Below are positions 33,595-42,930 of a stretch of DNA of 64,000 nucleotides, one piece after another. The stretch is from NCBI GenBank assembly GCA_965222835.1, contig CBDCUQ010000004.1:620001-684000 (forward strand). Direction: 5' to 3'. The translations under genes were made by a program, and so were the position numbers. The notes beneath the pieces were generated by a model that made no database searches, was not told the DNA's origin, and saw only the letters and a program-made list of their open reading frames with translations. The stretch's first letter is position 1; each line of letters begins with the position of its first letter. The stretch comes from CBDCUQ01 sp965222835 (GTDB taxonomy: Bacteria > Pseudomonadota > Alphaproteobacteria > Rhizobiales > Hyphomicrobiaceae).

Positions 33595-36432
33595 ATGCCG
33601 CGTTCCCGAAAATCCGATACCCCCATGCCGCGCGCGTCGCGCGGGAAGTCCGGAAAGCCTGCCGCGCCGCCCGTTGAGACGATGGCGGCGACGCCCGGTC
33701 TGGGTGAGGCGGTCCAGGCCAGTTATACCGCTGGGCCTTCGACGCTGCCGGCCTTGCGATCTCAGGGGCCGCTGCCGCCGCGGGCGTCTGATGGTGGCAG
33801 TCTCTCGGATTCACTCAATGCGATTCTTGCCAAGCCCGCTGATCGGTCGGCGCGCGCGAAGGAGCTGCTGTCGCGACAACCGATGATCGCGTCGCACCCG
33901 CTGGTGTCGGGTGGTATGCCGATGTTCATGCCGCACCGGCCCGAGCGGCCTGAGAAGAGCGAAGGCGGCCGGCGGTTCCAACTTGTTTCGGAGTACGAGC
34001 CGAAGGGGGACCAACCGCAGGCCATAGACGAGCTTGTGAAAGGCGTTGATGCAGAGGACCGCACGCAGGTTCTTCTCGGGGTCACCGGCTCGGGTAAGAC
34101 CTTCACTATGGCCAAGGTGATCGAGGCGACGCAGCGGCCTGCGCTCATCCTTGCGCCAAACAAGACTCTTGCCGCGCAGCTCTATGGCGAATTCAAGAAC
34201 TTCTTTCCTGACAATGCGGTCGAGTATTTCGTGTCGTACTATGATTACTATCAGCCCGAGGCGTATGTCCCGCGCACGGACACCTACATCGAGAAAGAAG
34301 CGGACATCAACGAGCAGATCGACCGGATGCGTCATGCGGCGACGCGTGCGCTGCTTGAACGCGACGACGTCATTATCGTTGCCTCGGTGTCCTGCATCTA
34401 CGGTATCGGCTCGGTCGAGACCTACACAGCAATGACGTTTGCCATTAAGGCAGGCGAGCAGCTTTCGCGGGATCAACTCCTCGCGGACCTTGTGGCGCTG
34501 CACTACCGCCGCAACGATGCCGTTTTTGCGCGTGGGTCTTTCCGGGTGCGCGGCGATACAGTCGAGGTTTTTCCGGCGCACTATGAAGACCGGGCGTGGC
34601 GCATTTCCTTTTTCGGCGACGAGGTTGAAACAATCACCGAGTTCGATCCGCTAACGGGTCAGAAGACGGACGAGTTGGCGCTGGTGAAGGTCTATGCCAA
34701 CTCGCATTACGTGACTCCCAAGCCAACGCTCCAGCAGGCGATCAAGAATATCAAGGTGGAGCTGAAGCAACGGCTCGATGAACTCTATTCGGTTGGCAAG
34801 CTTCTGGAGGCGCAGCGGCTTGAGCAGCGCACCACGTTTGATATGGAGATGATGGAGGCCGCAGGATCCTGTGCCGGTATCGAGAATTACTCGCGGTATT
34901 TGACTGGCCGCAATCCCGGGGATCCGCCGCCGACGCTATTCGAGTATTTGCCGGACAATACCATCGTTTTTGTCGATGAAAGTCATGTGACTGTGCCGCA
35001 GATCGGCGGCATGTTCCGCGGTGACTACCGGCGCAAGGCGACACTGGCGGAGTTCGGCTTCCGGCTGCCGTCGTGCATGGATAACCGGCCCTTACGTTTT
35101 GAGGAATGGGACGCTATGCGGCCGCAGACGGTTTGTGTGTCGGCAACCCCTGGCGGTTGGGAATTGAATGAGACGGGTGGCGCGTTCGTCGAACAGGTGA
35201 TCCGGCCTACAGGCCTGATCGATCCCGTCGTCGAGATCCGAGTTGCGAAGCATCAGGTGGATGACCTCTTGGATGAAGTACGGCATGTGGCGAAGAAGGG
35301 GTATCGCGCGCTCGTCACCACACTCACCAAGCGCATGGCCGAGGATCTTACCGAGTACATGCACGAGGCGGGTGTGCGGGTGCGTTATATGCACTCCGAC
35401 GTGGAAACCTTGGAGCGCATCGAGATCATTCGCGATCTTCGACTTGGTGCCTTCGACGTGCTGGTGGGTATCAACCTGTTGCGTGAGGGTCTCGACATTC
35501 CCGAGTGCGCTTTGGTCGCCATTTTGGATGCGGATAAGGAAGGGTTCCTGCGTTCGGAGACGTCGCTTGTCCAGACGATCGGACGTGCGGCGCGCAACGT
35601 GGACGGCAAAGTTATCCTTTATGCCGACAGCATGACGGGCAGTATGGAGCGGGCGATTGCCGAAACCAACCGCCGCCGGGAAAAGCAGGAGGCCTACAAC
35701 GCGGAGAACGGCATAACCCCAGCCAGCATTCGGAAGAACATCTCCGATATCCTGCAGTCGGTTTACGAACAGGATCACGTCACCGTCGATGCGGGGCACG
35801 CGGACGCGCCGGCCGTCGGGCACAATCTCGCGAAGGTTATTGAGGATATGGAAGCGCGTATGCGAGAGGCCGCGGCCGATCTTGAATTTGAGACCGCGGC
35901 GCGACTGCGCGATGAGATTAAGCGGCTGCGTGAGACGGAGCTGGCGGTTGCCGACGATCCGCTGTCCCGGCAAAGCGACGTCGAGGCGCGCGCGGGCGGT
36001 TTTGAGGGTGCGCGGAAGTATGGTGCGAACGCCAACACGCCAAGCGCCAGGTCTTCGCGCGGCTCCAAGAAAGCAGGCGGGTCTCTGGTCAAGAACACGT
36101 ACGAGCCTGTTCAGCCGACGTATGCGCAGTCGACGACGCGTGTCAAGAAACCGTCGCTTGATGATATGGGGCCGGGCACGGATCGACCGGTTCCATCGCG
36201 GCGGGATATTGATCCCCGCACGAAAGCCGGCGCGTTTGGAGAAAAGATTCGCGGTCCGCACAAGCCGACGCTGGATGAGATGGGCCCGCACGCCACTTTG
36301 CCGGTCAAGAACGCCGAAGGAGAACGTCCGCGGAAGCCCAAGCTTTTGGAGAAAACGCTGGATGCTGCGGAGCCCGGTGCCAAGAAGGGCCGCAAAGGCC
36401 GGCGGCGCAAAACGGGCCGGCCGGGACGCTAG
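33595..36432 (+). CDS. uvrB: Excinuclease ABC subunit B with long N- and C-terminal extensions
   Basis: 945 residues against about 670 in E. coli. The UvrB core begins near residue 126 (FQLVSEYEPKGDQPQAIDEL) and has Walker A GVTGSGKTFTMAK (about 161), the beta-hairpin YYDYYQPEAYVP, helicase motif DESHVTVPQIGGM, QTIGRAARN, and a C-terminal UVR domain (VIEDMEARMREAAADLEF, about 746-780). It loads onto damaged DNA with UvrA and recruits UvrC in nucleotide excision repair. The first ~125 residues are Pro/Ala/Ser/Arg-rich; the last ~165 are basic, with two related words (KPSLDDMGPGTDRPVP, KPTLDEMGPHATLPVK), probably unstructured. ATG 33595 is chosen; a GTG at 33556 is possible. Confidence 0.95.
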   Translation: MPRSRKSDTPMPRASRGKSGKPAAPPVETMAATPGLGEAVQASYTAGPSTLPALRSQGPLPPRASDGGSLSDSLNAILAKPADRSARAKELLSRQPMIASHPLVSGGMPMFMPHRPERPEKSEGGRRFQLVSEYEPKGDQPQAIDELVKGVDAEDRTQVLLGVTGSGKTFTMAKVIEATQRPALILAPNKTLAAQLYGEFKNFFPDNAVEYFVSYYDYYQPEAYVPRTDTYIEKEADINEQIDRMRHAATRALLERDDVIIVASVSCIYGIGSVETYTAMTFAIKAGEQLSRDQLLADLVALHYRRNDAVFARGSFRVRGDTVEVFPAHYEDRAWRISFFGDEVETITEFDPLTGQKTDELALVKVYANSHYVTPKPTLQQAIKNIKVELKQRLDELYSVGKLLEAQRLEQRTTFDMEMMEAAGSCAGIENYSRYLTGRNPGDPPPTLFEYLPDNTIVFVDESHVTVPQIGGMFRGDYRRKATLAEFGFRLPSCMDNRPLRFEEWDAMRPQTVCVSATPGGWELNETGGAFVEQVIRPTGLIDPVVEIRVAKHQVDDLLDEVRHVAKKGYRALVTTLTKRMAEDLTEYMHEAGVRVRYMHSDVETLERIEIIRDLRLGAFDVLVGINLLREGLDIPECALVAILDADKEGFLRSETSLVQTIGRAARNVDGKVILYADSMTGSMERAIAETNRRREKQEAYNAENGITPASIRKNISDILQSVYEQDHVTVDAGHADAPAVGHNLAKVIEDMEARMREAAADLEFETAARLRDEIKRLRETELAVADDPLSRQSDVEARAGGFEGARKYGANANTPSARSSRGSKKAGGSLVKNTYEPVQPTYAQSTTRVKKPSLDDMGPGTDRPVPSRRDIDPRTKAGAFGEKIRGPHKPTLDEMGPHATLPVKNAEGERPRKPKLLEKTLDAAEPGAKKGRKGRRRKTGRPGR

Positions 36433-36453
36433 GTGCCTAGTGGTGTGGTTCGA

Positions 36454-38406
36454 TCAGAACCCGCTGAAGATATCTATGAAGCCGCCGTTTGGTGGAGACT
36501 TATACTTCTTCTTCTTGTTCTTTTTGTAGGTGTTGGCGGGCTGATTGCTGCCGTAGCCGCCGACAAAGAAGTCGCCGAAAGGATTGCCAAAGTTGAACGG
36601 GTTTGTGGGCAAGCGCTTAAACTTTACCGGCGCTAGATGATCCTGCCCGACGGCGATCTGGTTCCACTTGCCGGCAAGCGCAAGCTTGATGCGCTTTTCG
36701 TGACCGTAAAAGTCCTTGAGAAGATGCTCTTTGCCGTCGTCATCGATGACGTTGGTGAAATACGTGACATGGACGGGAATTTTTCTCTGGAGTACGACAG
36801 GGAGCTCGACGAGGGGGCCATCGATAATGCTGTCAATTCTTGCACGGTCCCAGCCCTGATCTTCCTGCATAATCAGCTCGGCAAAGCGCACGGGATTGCG
36901 CACGCGCATGCAGCCGTGGCTGAAGGTTCGTCTTTGCTGCTTGAAGAGATGTTTGGACGAGGTGTCGTGCATGTAGACGCCGTGCTTGTTCGGGAACAAA
37001 AACTTCACGACGCCCAGCACGTTGCGGGGTCCGGGGGGCTGATAAACATGGTAGTTGCGGATATCCGCTGTGCTCCAATTGACGCTGGCTGGGTTCACGA
37101 CGCGGCCGTTGTACATCATTCTGAGGCCTTGGCGCTGAATGGCTGCCCCGCCGCGCGCCATGGAGGGATATAGCTCACGCACCTTGATGCTTTGAGGCAC
37201 GTTCCAGCGCGGGTGGAAGTTGATCGACTCCAGCTCGTCGGAGAAGATTGGGGTTTGTTTGGAGACCTCGCCGGCGACAATCAGCTCTTCGTGGATGATG
37301 GTGCCGCTTCTAACAACGCGGAACTTGAATTCCGGCACGTTCACCCAAACGTGGAAGTGGCCCATGTCCTCCGGCATCCAGCGCCATTGTTCCATGTTGG
37401 CGAGAAGCTTTGCCGGATCGGGGCGTTCGATGTCGTTGAGAAGCGCGCGTGTTCCACTGCCGACGATGCCGTCTTCGCGCGCGCCCTTTTCCTTTTGGAA
37501 GGCTTTCACGACCTGCTCAAGGGTCGCATCGTAATACTGCTCATTCTCGCCGACATTGGCCGGTACCGAAAGCCGTTCGCGCAACAGGGCGACATGCGCG
37601 TGCTGGGTGCCGTTTTTGAGCAGGGGCCCGCGCGGAATAATCACGATCTTTTCTGCTTCGGATGTGTCCGCCAGCATTTCAAGGTATCTCTTGCGCAGAC
37701 GCTCGAATTGCGGGTGCTTGGGGTGCAACCCGCGCAGGCTTTTTGCTGGGTCGCTGGCGGCTACAATGTCTTCGAGGACGGCTCTTGGATTTCGGTACTG
37801 CGGTTTGCGGTCGAGATACGAAGACAGTTGCGTGGCGGGATCGGGTATGCGTCCGCCACGCGCATGGCGGGCATACTTGAGAACCGTCAGGGACAGCTGC
37901 TTTTCAGCATTGACGAGATCGGGGATCGGTAGCTCGCTACCATTCGACTCCAGTTTCGGGATTCTAAAATCGCGGGCTTCGAGCCCCCAGTCGTTGGCTT
38001 TCTTGATTTCGGCGATCGTATCTTTGGCACGCGTGGTCCAACCGGACTTGTCGACCCACAGGGGCTCGTCGTTGCGTGCTTCGTTGAAGGCGGCCAGGGC
38101 GGCCTTGTCGCTGAGCTCTTCGGGGGTGCCGGAATTGTCCGCCAGAAGCTGCTGGCGGACGGCATCGCCCAGGGGTCCCTTTGGAGGCGTCGGCTCTGGC
38201 GTGGGTGTAACTGCTGCCTGCGCCGGCATATTGGTTGTTGGTGTGGTGTCGGGCGTCGCCGCGGTGCCCGGCGCTTGATCTGTCGGCGTATCTGCTGACG
38301 TCGCTCCTGCGCCGGCGGCCGCCGGACCCTCGGTCGTGGTCTGTGCCTGTACCGGGAGACCGACTACCAGAAACAGGCCAAGGGTCGCAGTGAGCTTCAG
38401 GCGCAT
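36454..38406 (-). CDS. L,D-transpeptidase (YcbB-type) 1
   Basis: 650 residues. A signal peptide (LTATLGLFLVVGLPVQAQ) is followed by a Thr/Pro/Ala-rich linker (about 25-85), an L,D-transpeptidase scaffold domain, a peptidoglycan-binding repeat (DATLEQVVKAFQKEKGAREDG, about 300) and the YkuD catalytic domain with the motif SHGCMRVRNP, the nucleophilic Cys at about residue 497. It forms 3-3 peptide crosslinks in peptidoglycan, or attaches proteins to it, in the periplasm. GGAGACC lies eight bases before the ATG at 38406. It sits 157 bp downstream of a paralogous gene, same strand, and is convergent with uvrB. Confidence 0.92.
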   Translation of the reverse strand: MRLKLTATLGLFLVVGLPVQAQTTTEGPAAAGAGATSADTPTDQAPGTAATPDTTPTTNMPAQAAVTPTPEPTPPKGPLGDAVRQQLLADNSGTPEELSDKAALAAFNEARNDEPLWVDKSGWTTRAKDTIAEIKKANDWGLEARDFRIPKLESNGSELPIPDLVNAEKQLSLTVLKYARHARGGRIPDPATQLSSYLDRKPQYRNPRAVLEDIVAASDPAKSLRGLHPKHPQFERLRKRYLEMLADTSEAEKIVIIPRGPLLKNGTQHAHVALLRERLSVPANVGENEQYYDATLEQVVKAFQKEKGAREDGIVGSGTRALLNDIERPDPAKLLANMEQWRWMPEDMGHFHVWVNVPEFKFRVVRSGTIIHEELIVAGEVSKQTPIFSDELESINFHPRWNVPQSIKVRELYPSMARGGAAIQRQGLRMMYNGRVVNPASVNWSTADIRNYHVYQPPGPRNVLGVVKFLFPNKHGVYMHDTSSKHLFKQQRRTFSHGCMRVRNPVRFAELIMQEDQGWDRARIDSIIDGPLVELPVVLQRKIPVHVTYFTNVIDDDGKEHLLKDFYGHEKRIKLALAGKWNQIAVGQDHLAPVKFKRLPTNPFNFGNPFGDFFVGGYGSNQPANTYKKNKKKKYKSPPNGGFIDIFSGF

Positions 38407-38563
38407 CGCAGAGGTCTCCAATTGGTCCGGCAGCGAAGCTACCTGACCGGGGGATTACTGAAAAGCGGGTGGCGTGCAACGAGAATTTCTTTGCATGAGC
38501 AAAACGGCAAAAGTGTTGCCGATTTGCACTGATTTCTGAGCAGAACCGCGATCTTTTGATGGT

Positions 38564-40483
38564 TTACATGCCGCCGAATGCGGATGACATAATATCCAAG
38601 ACCGATTGATCTTTCTTTCTTCGGGACTTGGAGCGTTTGGTCGCCACGGGCAGCCGGGTCTGATCCAGTGGCGCGAGGTGGTCCCGGGGGATGCGGATTT
38701 TTTTCCACCGTCCGGCCAAGGCGTGCCGGACGCGTCTCTCGTGACCGTAGATATCGCCCCAGGTCTGGATCTTGCCGCCGTCCAAGACACGTGCCGTGAA
38801 ATACGTCATGTGTACGGGGACCGCCTTGTTGAGCTCGACGATGTTGTGTTCGGGGCCGTTCTTGACGGTATCATCCACTTTGACGCGATCCCATCCCTGA
38901 TCGTGATTGAGGATGATGGTGGCCATCTCAAGCGGATTGCGGATGCGCATGCAGCCGTGGCTGTTGGCCCGCCGTTTCCATTTGAACATGTACTTGTCGG
39001 GTGTGTCGTGCATGAACACGCTATGACGATTCGGGAACGAGAACTTGACAAGGCCAAGCTGGTTCTTGCGGCCAGGCGGCTGCCAGAGCGTGTAGTCCTT
39101 CATGTTGGCCTTGGTCCAGTTCATCTTCCTCCAGTCGACGACTTGATCGTTCTTGTCGCGGAAGACCAGCCCGTGCTGGCGCATCATTCCACCGCCCTTA
39201 AGCAGGCTCGGCCAGACCTCTTGCACTTTGATGCTGTCGGGGACGCGCCATCGCGACTTGAAGGTGACGAGTTCGATCTCGTCCGAGAAGATGGGGGTCT
39301 GTTTGTCGGTGCGGCCGGCCGTAATGCGTTCGGTCCAAATCACCTGGCCGTCTTTTACGACGCGGATGAGGAATTCGGGAACGTTGACCCATACATGGAG
39401 GTCGCCCATGTCGTCCGGCAGATAGCGCCAGGCGTGCATATTGGCGAAGATCTGTTCGATATTGACCTTAACGGGCTTGGCGAGGGCTGCGCGCGTTTCG
39501 GCGTTGAGCGTACCATCAGCAGGTGAAACGCCGCGTAACTCCTGAAAACCGATGACGGCTTTGGCGAGGACTTCATCATAGAAATCCGCGCTGACGCCTG
39601 TTTGAAGGCTGGTCTGCATGCGCGCGCGCAGGAGCATGACTTGGGGGTCCTTGCTGCCAGGCTTAATGTCGGGTCCTGAGGGAATGGCGCGCTGCTTTCC
39701 GGCCTTGCGGCGCTTGGCTTCGAGCCATGTCTGATGCAGTTTTTTGAATTGCGGATGTGTCGGATGGATCGTCGCGAGATAGGCGCCGGGGTCCTTCGAT
39801 CTTGCGACCTCCTGCAAAACGGATTTGCGATCCCGGACGGAGGGGCGTCGGGAATAGTAAGAGGACAGTTGGCGGTCGGGTTGGGCGATGGCGCCGCCGC
39901 GGGCAAAGCGCATGTAGCGCAAGACCGTGAGTGAGAGCGTTCTCTCTGCCTCTCTCAATGTCTGTTCGGGGATTTTGGGGTTGCCGTGACTGGCGGCCGG
40001 AAGATCCGGTACCGTGAACTCTTTCGGCTCGAGTCCCCAATAGGCGGATCGCTTGAACTCGGCGATGACGGACAAGGCGCGCGGCAGGTAGCCTGTTTCC
40101 GTGACCCACAACGGTACATCTTCTCGGGCCAGATAGAACGCGTGGACAGCGCGGAGGTCACGATTAAGCGATAAGAGTTCTGCGTCCGCCTGAGAGGCAG
40201 GGTATTTGGTGAACCTCGGGCCGCGGGGCTTGCCGGGCGTGTGTGGTGGCGGCGGGTTCAGGCCCTCGCGCACGGCGCGACCGATGGAAACGAGGGTCGC
40301 CGTATCCGGATTTTCGGGCGGCTCGATGCTGCCGGTCGTGGGCGGCTGCGATGGGGACGGCAAAGTATGCTGGATTGTCTGATCGCCCGGCTGTATCTCG
40401 AGTGTGTTGCCGTGCGCGGCCGGGGCAAGGAGCGGACCGGCGGTCAGCAAAGCGGCAATGGCAGCACTCAGTGGGACGCGCAT
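38564..40483 (-). CDS. L,D-transpeptidase (YcbB-type) 2
   Basis: 639 residues with the same domain order as its neighbour: signal peptide (LSAAIAALLTAGPLLAPAAHG), a variable linker, scaffold domain, peptidoglycan-binding repeat (DEVLAKAVIGFQELRGVSP) and YkuD domain with NSHGCMRIRNPL (Cys about residue 509). The C-terminus is Lys/Arg-rich. The two genes look like an old tandem duplication. ATG 40483 has GGAGA eight bases upstream; the open frame continues upstream to 40675 through a 12-bp tandem repeat, which is unlikely to be translated. Confidence 0.92.
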   Translation of the reverse strand: MRVPLSAAIAALLTAGPLLAPAAHGNTLEIQPGDQTIQHTLPSPSQPPTTGSIEPPENPDTATLVSIGRAVREGLNPPPPHTPGKPRGPRFTKYPASQADAELLSLNRDLRAVHAFYLAREDVPLWVTETGYLPRALSVIAEFKRSAYWGLEPKEFTVPDLPAASHGNPKIPEQTLREAERTLSLTVLRYMRFARGGAIAQPDRQLSSYYSRRPSVRDRKSVLQEVARSKDPGAYLATIHPTHPQFKKLHQTWLEAKRRKAGKQRAIPSGPDIKPGSKDPQVMLLRARMQTSLQTGVSADFYDEVLAKAVIGFQELRGVSPADGTLNAETRAALAKPVKVNIEQIFANMHAWRYLPDDMGDLHVWVNVPEFLIRVVKDGQVIWTERITAGRTDKQTPIFSDEIELVTFKSRWRVPDSIKVQEVWPSLLKGGGMMRQHGLVFRDKNDQVVDWRKMNWTKANMKDYTLWQPPGRKNQLGLVKFSFPNRHSVFMHDTPDKYMFKWKRRANSHGCMRIRNPLEMATIILNHDQGWDRVKVDDTVKNGPEHNIVELNKAVPVHMTYFTARVLDGGKIQTWGDIYGHERRVRHALAGRWKKIRIPRDHLAPLDQTRLPVATKRSKSRRKKDQSVLDIMSSAFGGM

Positions 40484-40510
40484 CGCGTATCTCCAGTGGG
40501 TCAAGCCGGT

Positions 40511-40546
40511 CATGGATCTGGACATGGATCTGGTCATGGAGCCGGT
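40511..40546. repeat. Short 12-bp tandem repeat in the leader of L,D-transpeptidase 2
   Basis: Three adjoining 12-mers: CATGGATCTGGA, CATGGATCTGGT and a degenerate CATGGAGCCGGT. They lie 28-63 bases before the start codon, flanked by AGCCGGT words on both sides. Copy-number change here could alter the mRNA leader. Confidence 0.6.
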
Positions 40547-40726
40547 TGTAGGCTTGGTGCGGGATCGTATCCCCCAGGGGATCCAACACTGCAAGGAAAT
40601 GCCGGAGAAATTACGCCGATTCGATGCGTGGGGTTGTCGATCTTCAACAGGCCCGGCAAACGCGCCGTGAGTCAATGCATGGCGAATTTGACATCGCTTC
40701 GAGCATTTGGGGCTTAACCGGCGACC

Positions 40727-41302
40727 CTAATAGTTTTTTAGCACGGGGCTTGCAGCCTGCCGTTCCCGCCAGGCGTGGCGCGTGATGTGCCAGACCTGCT
40801 CGGTCCAGCCATGGGCCGTCATCCATGCCGTTCCGGGCTGTTCACCGGTCAGTTCGGCGCCAAACCACAGGGCGAGGCGGCGTACGGGCATGTTTGCGCT
40901 CGAGGTGATGCCGGTGATCTCTTCAAGGCCAAGGTCGTCAAAGGCGAACGACAGCATCGCGCTCGCGATTTCAATGGCGTAGGTGTAGCGGCCCCAGTGA
41001 ATGGCGGCGAGCTCAAGGCCGAATTCAGCCATACCAGCGGGCTGGCCCGCCGTTCTTATGCCGCAGCAACCGACCAGGACGTTAGGTGTCGTACGCGAGA
41101 TGATGGCGAGCTGGAAATTTTGCCGGGGTTCCGCGGCCGCCCATTGGGCAAAATCCCGCAAGAGATTTTCGCAATGTTCGGGATCGCGGTTCTCGGGGCC
41201 GTAGAAGGCGAGATAACGCGGGTCTTTGTGATAGGTGCGAAAGGCCGCTTTGTCGGCGTCCTCAAAATCGCGCAGTACGAAACGCCGGGTCTCGATGCGC
41301 AT
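40727..41302 (-). CDS. GNAT acetyltransferase (RimJ/RimL-like)
   Basis: 191 residues. The opening IETRRFVLRDFEDADKAAF and the later EFGLELAAIHWGRYTYAIEI, then TSSANMPVRRLALWFGAE, are typical of Acetyltransf_3 (RimJ/RimL) enzymes that acetylate protein N-termini or small amines. The substrate is not known. It stands alone, convergent with nothing close and oriented away from the MoaD-like gene. Confidence 0.85.
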   Translation of the reverse strand: MRIETRRFVLRDFEDADKAAFRTYHKDPRYLAFYGPENRDPEHCENLLRDFAQWAAAEPRQNFQLAIISRTTPNVLVGCCGIRTAGQPAGMAEFGLELAAIHWGRYTYAIEIASAMLSFAFDDLGLEEITGITSSANMPVRRLALWFGAELTGEQPGTAWMTAHGWTEQVWHITRHAWRERQAASPVLKNY

Positions 41303-41453
41303 GCCCTGCCTCTAAACCGGAAACAATGTTCTCACAAGCGCCGCTTGCCGCCCGCCGCCGGTCATGTGATCGACGGCACCCGATCATATTGCGCCTTGCT
41401 TCAGACAAGAGCAACGTGGAAATTGGTGCGAGGCAGTTTTGAGATGTTGGTCC

Positions 41454-41723
41454 ATGGCGCGGGTCGAGTTTGCAGCGGTTCTTCAGAGACACGTTCCCTG
41501 TCCGCCAGCCGTTGCCCGGGGGGAGACGGTGCGTGACGTCCTTGACGTGGTCTTTTCCGAGAATGTCCAGGCGCGCGGGTATGTTCTCGATGATCAGGGC
41601 TGCCTGAGAAAGCACATGCTCATATTCATTGACGGCGCGCCAATCCGCGATCGCCGGGGTCTGACCGATCCCGTTGGCGCGGATTCGCGGCTCTACATAC
41701 TGCAATCGTTGTCGGGGGGCTGA
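41454..41723 (+). CDS. MoaD/ThiS-family ubiquitin-like protein
   Basis: 89 residues with a beta-grasp pattern: MARVEFAAVLQRHVPCPPAV, then GETVRDVLDVVFSEN, KHMLIFIDGAPIRDR and a C-terminal Gly-Gly (LYILQSLSGG). The terminal GG is what sulphur-carrier proteins of this family need for activation and thiocarboxylation. It is not next to moaE, thiG or any activating enzyme; instead it is 42 bp upstream of a BNR-repeat protein gene. The ribosome-binding site is weak. Confidence 0.8.
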   Translation: MARVEFAAVLQRHVPCPPAVARGETVRDVLDVVFSENVQARGYVLDDQGCLRKHMLIFIDGAPIRDRRGLTDPVGADSRLYILQSLSGG

Positions 41724-41765
41724 ACGCCATCGGCTTCTGGACTTGCCATCGCGAGGGTACCTTCC

Positions 41766-42881
41766 ATGAGTGATCATTTTCTGGCTGCGACGCGCAAGGG
41801 GCTTTTTACCTTCGAGCGGAAATCAAAGGAGACGTGGGAGATCGTGCGCGACGACTTCCTCGGAGACAACGTATCGATGCTGCTGCACGACCATCGCAGC
41901 GGGCGTCTCTATGCGGCTCTTGAGCACGGACACTTCGGCGTGAAATTGCACCGGTGCGAAGAGGCGAAGCGGGATTGGGAGGAATGTGAGACACCGGCGT
42001 ACCCGCCGAAGCCCGAAGATGAGGTCGACAACGATATGTGGGGGAAGCCGCTGGACTGGTCGACGGCTAAGATCTGGGCGCTCGAACCGGGTGGGCCCGA
42101 TGAAGCTGGGGTACTGTGGTGTGGCACACTTCCGGGTGGTTTGTTCAAATCGCAGGACGACGGGGGGACGTGGAGCATCGTCGACTCGCTGTGGTTTCAT
42201 CCGCAGCGCAAGAGCTGGATGGGGGGCGGTTTTGATCTTCCCGGCATACATTCCATTTGCGTGGATCCGTGCGATGCGAAGACTTTGCGGATCGGGATTT
42301 CCACGGGCGGCGTGTGGTTGACGGAAGATGGCGGCCGTTCATGGCGCTGCGAGGGGACGGGCCTCTACGCGGCCTATATGCCGCCCGAGCGCCGGCACGA
42401 TCCGGTCATGCAGGATGTGCACCGGCTGGTTCAGTGCCCGAGCGCGCCGGCCGTTCTATGGATTCAGCACCACAACGGCATCTTCAGATCGCAAGATGGT
42501 GGCATTACCTGGAGCGAACTTGAGAACAACCCGGTCTCGACGTTTGGATTTGGCGCCGTCGTGCATCCGAACGATCCCGATACGGCGTGGTTTGCTCCCG
42601 GGCTCAGTGACGAAAAGCGCATACCGGTCGACGGACGCTTTGTCGTGACGCGAACGCGTGATGGGGGCAAATCGTTCGACGTCTTGACGGCGGGGCTTCC
42701 CCCCGGGCGGGCCTACGATGTCGTCTTCCGGCACGGGCTCGATATTGACTCGACTGGAGACCGGCTGGTTCTCGGTAGCACGACGGGCAATGTCTGGATT
42801 TCGGAAGACCAGGGTGACACGTGGCACAACGTGGCGCGTCACCTGCCGCCCGTTTATGCTCTGAGGTTTTCGGCCGTGTAA
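41766..42881 (+). CDS. BNR-repeat (sialidase-like) beta-propeller protein
   Basis: 371 residues with several BNR/Asp-box words: SQDDGGTWSIV, TEDGGRSWRC, SQDGGITWSEL, TRDGGKSFDVL and SEDQGDTWHNV. These repeat blades form a beta-propeller. There is no signal peptide, so it is cytoplasmic, unlike true secreted sialidases, and the sialidase arginine triad is not obvious. Annotated relatives are called 'exo-alpha-sialidase', probably wrongly. It follows the MoaD-like gene by 42 bp and should be co-transcribed. Function is unknown. Confidence 0.8.
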   Translation: MSDHFLAATRKGLFTFERKSKETWEIVRDDFLGDNVSMLLHDHRSGRLYAALEHGHFGVKLHRCEEAKRDWEECETPAYPPKPEDEVDNDMWGKPLDWSTAKIWALEPGGPDEAGVLWCGTLPGGLFKSQDDGGTWSIVDSLWFHPQRKSWMGGGFDLPGIHSICVDPCDAKTLRIGISTGGVWLTEDGGRSWRCEGTGLYAAYMPPERRHDPVMQDVHRLVQCPSAPAVLWIQHHNGIFRSQDGGITWSELENNPVSTFGFGAVVHPNDPDTAWFAPGLSDEKRIPVDGRFVVTRTRDGGKSFDVLTAGLPPGRAYDVVFRHGLDIDSTGDRLVLGSTTGNVWISEDQGDTWHNVARHLPPVYALRFSAV

Positions 42882-42930
42882 GGCCGCCGGCGTTCGTATG
42901 CGGCTGCGTGCTCGACTTCTCGTAATTGTC

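Noticed and set aside
35092..36291. 399-codon open frame on the minus strand inside uvrB
   Set aside because: Fully antisense to a clear UvrB sequence; composition is that of a GC-rich codon shadow, without start signal or domain.
38606..39526. 306-codon plus-strand frame inside L,D-transpeptidase 2
   Set aside because: Antisense shadow of the YkuD and scaffold domains; no ribosome-binding site or family similarity.
40484..40675. Upstream extension of L,D-transpeptidase 2 through the 12-bp repeat
   Set aside because: It would bury the signal peptide 64 residues inside the protein; GGAGA before the internal ATG marks the real start.
41766..42881. Sialidase function for the BNR-repeat protein
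   Set aside because: Asp-box repeats alone do not show sialidase activity; there is no signal peptide and no visible arginine triad.
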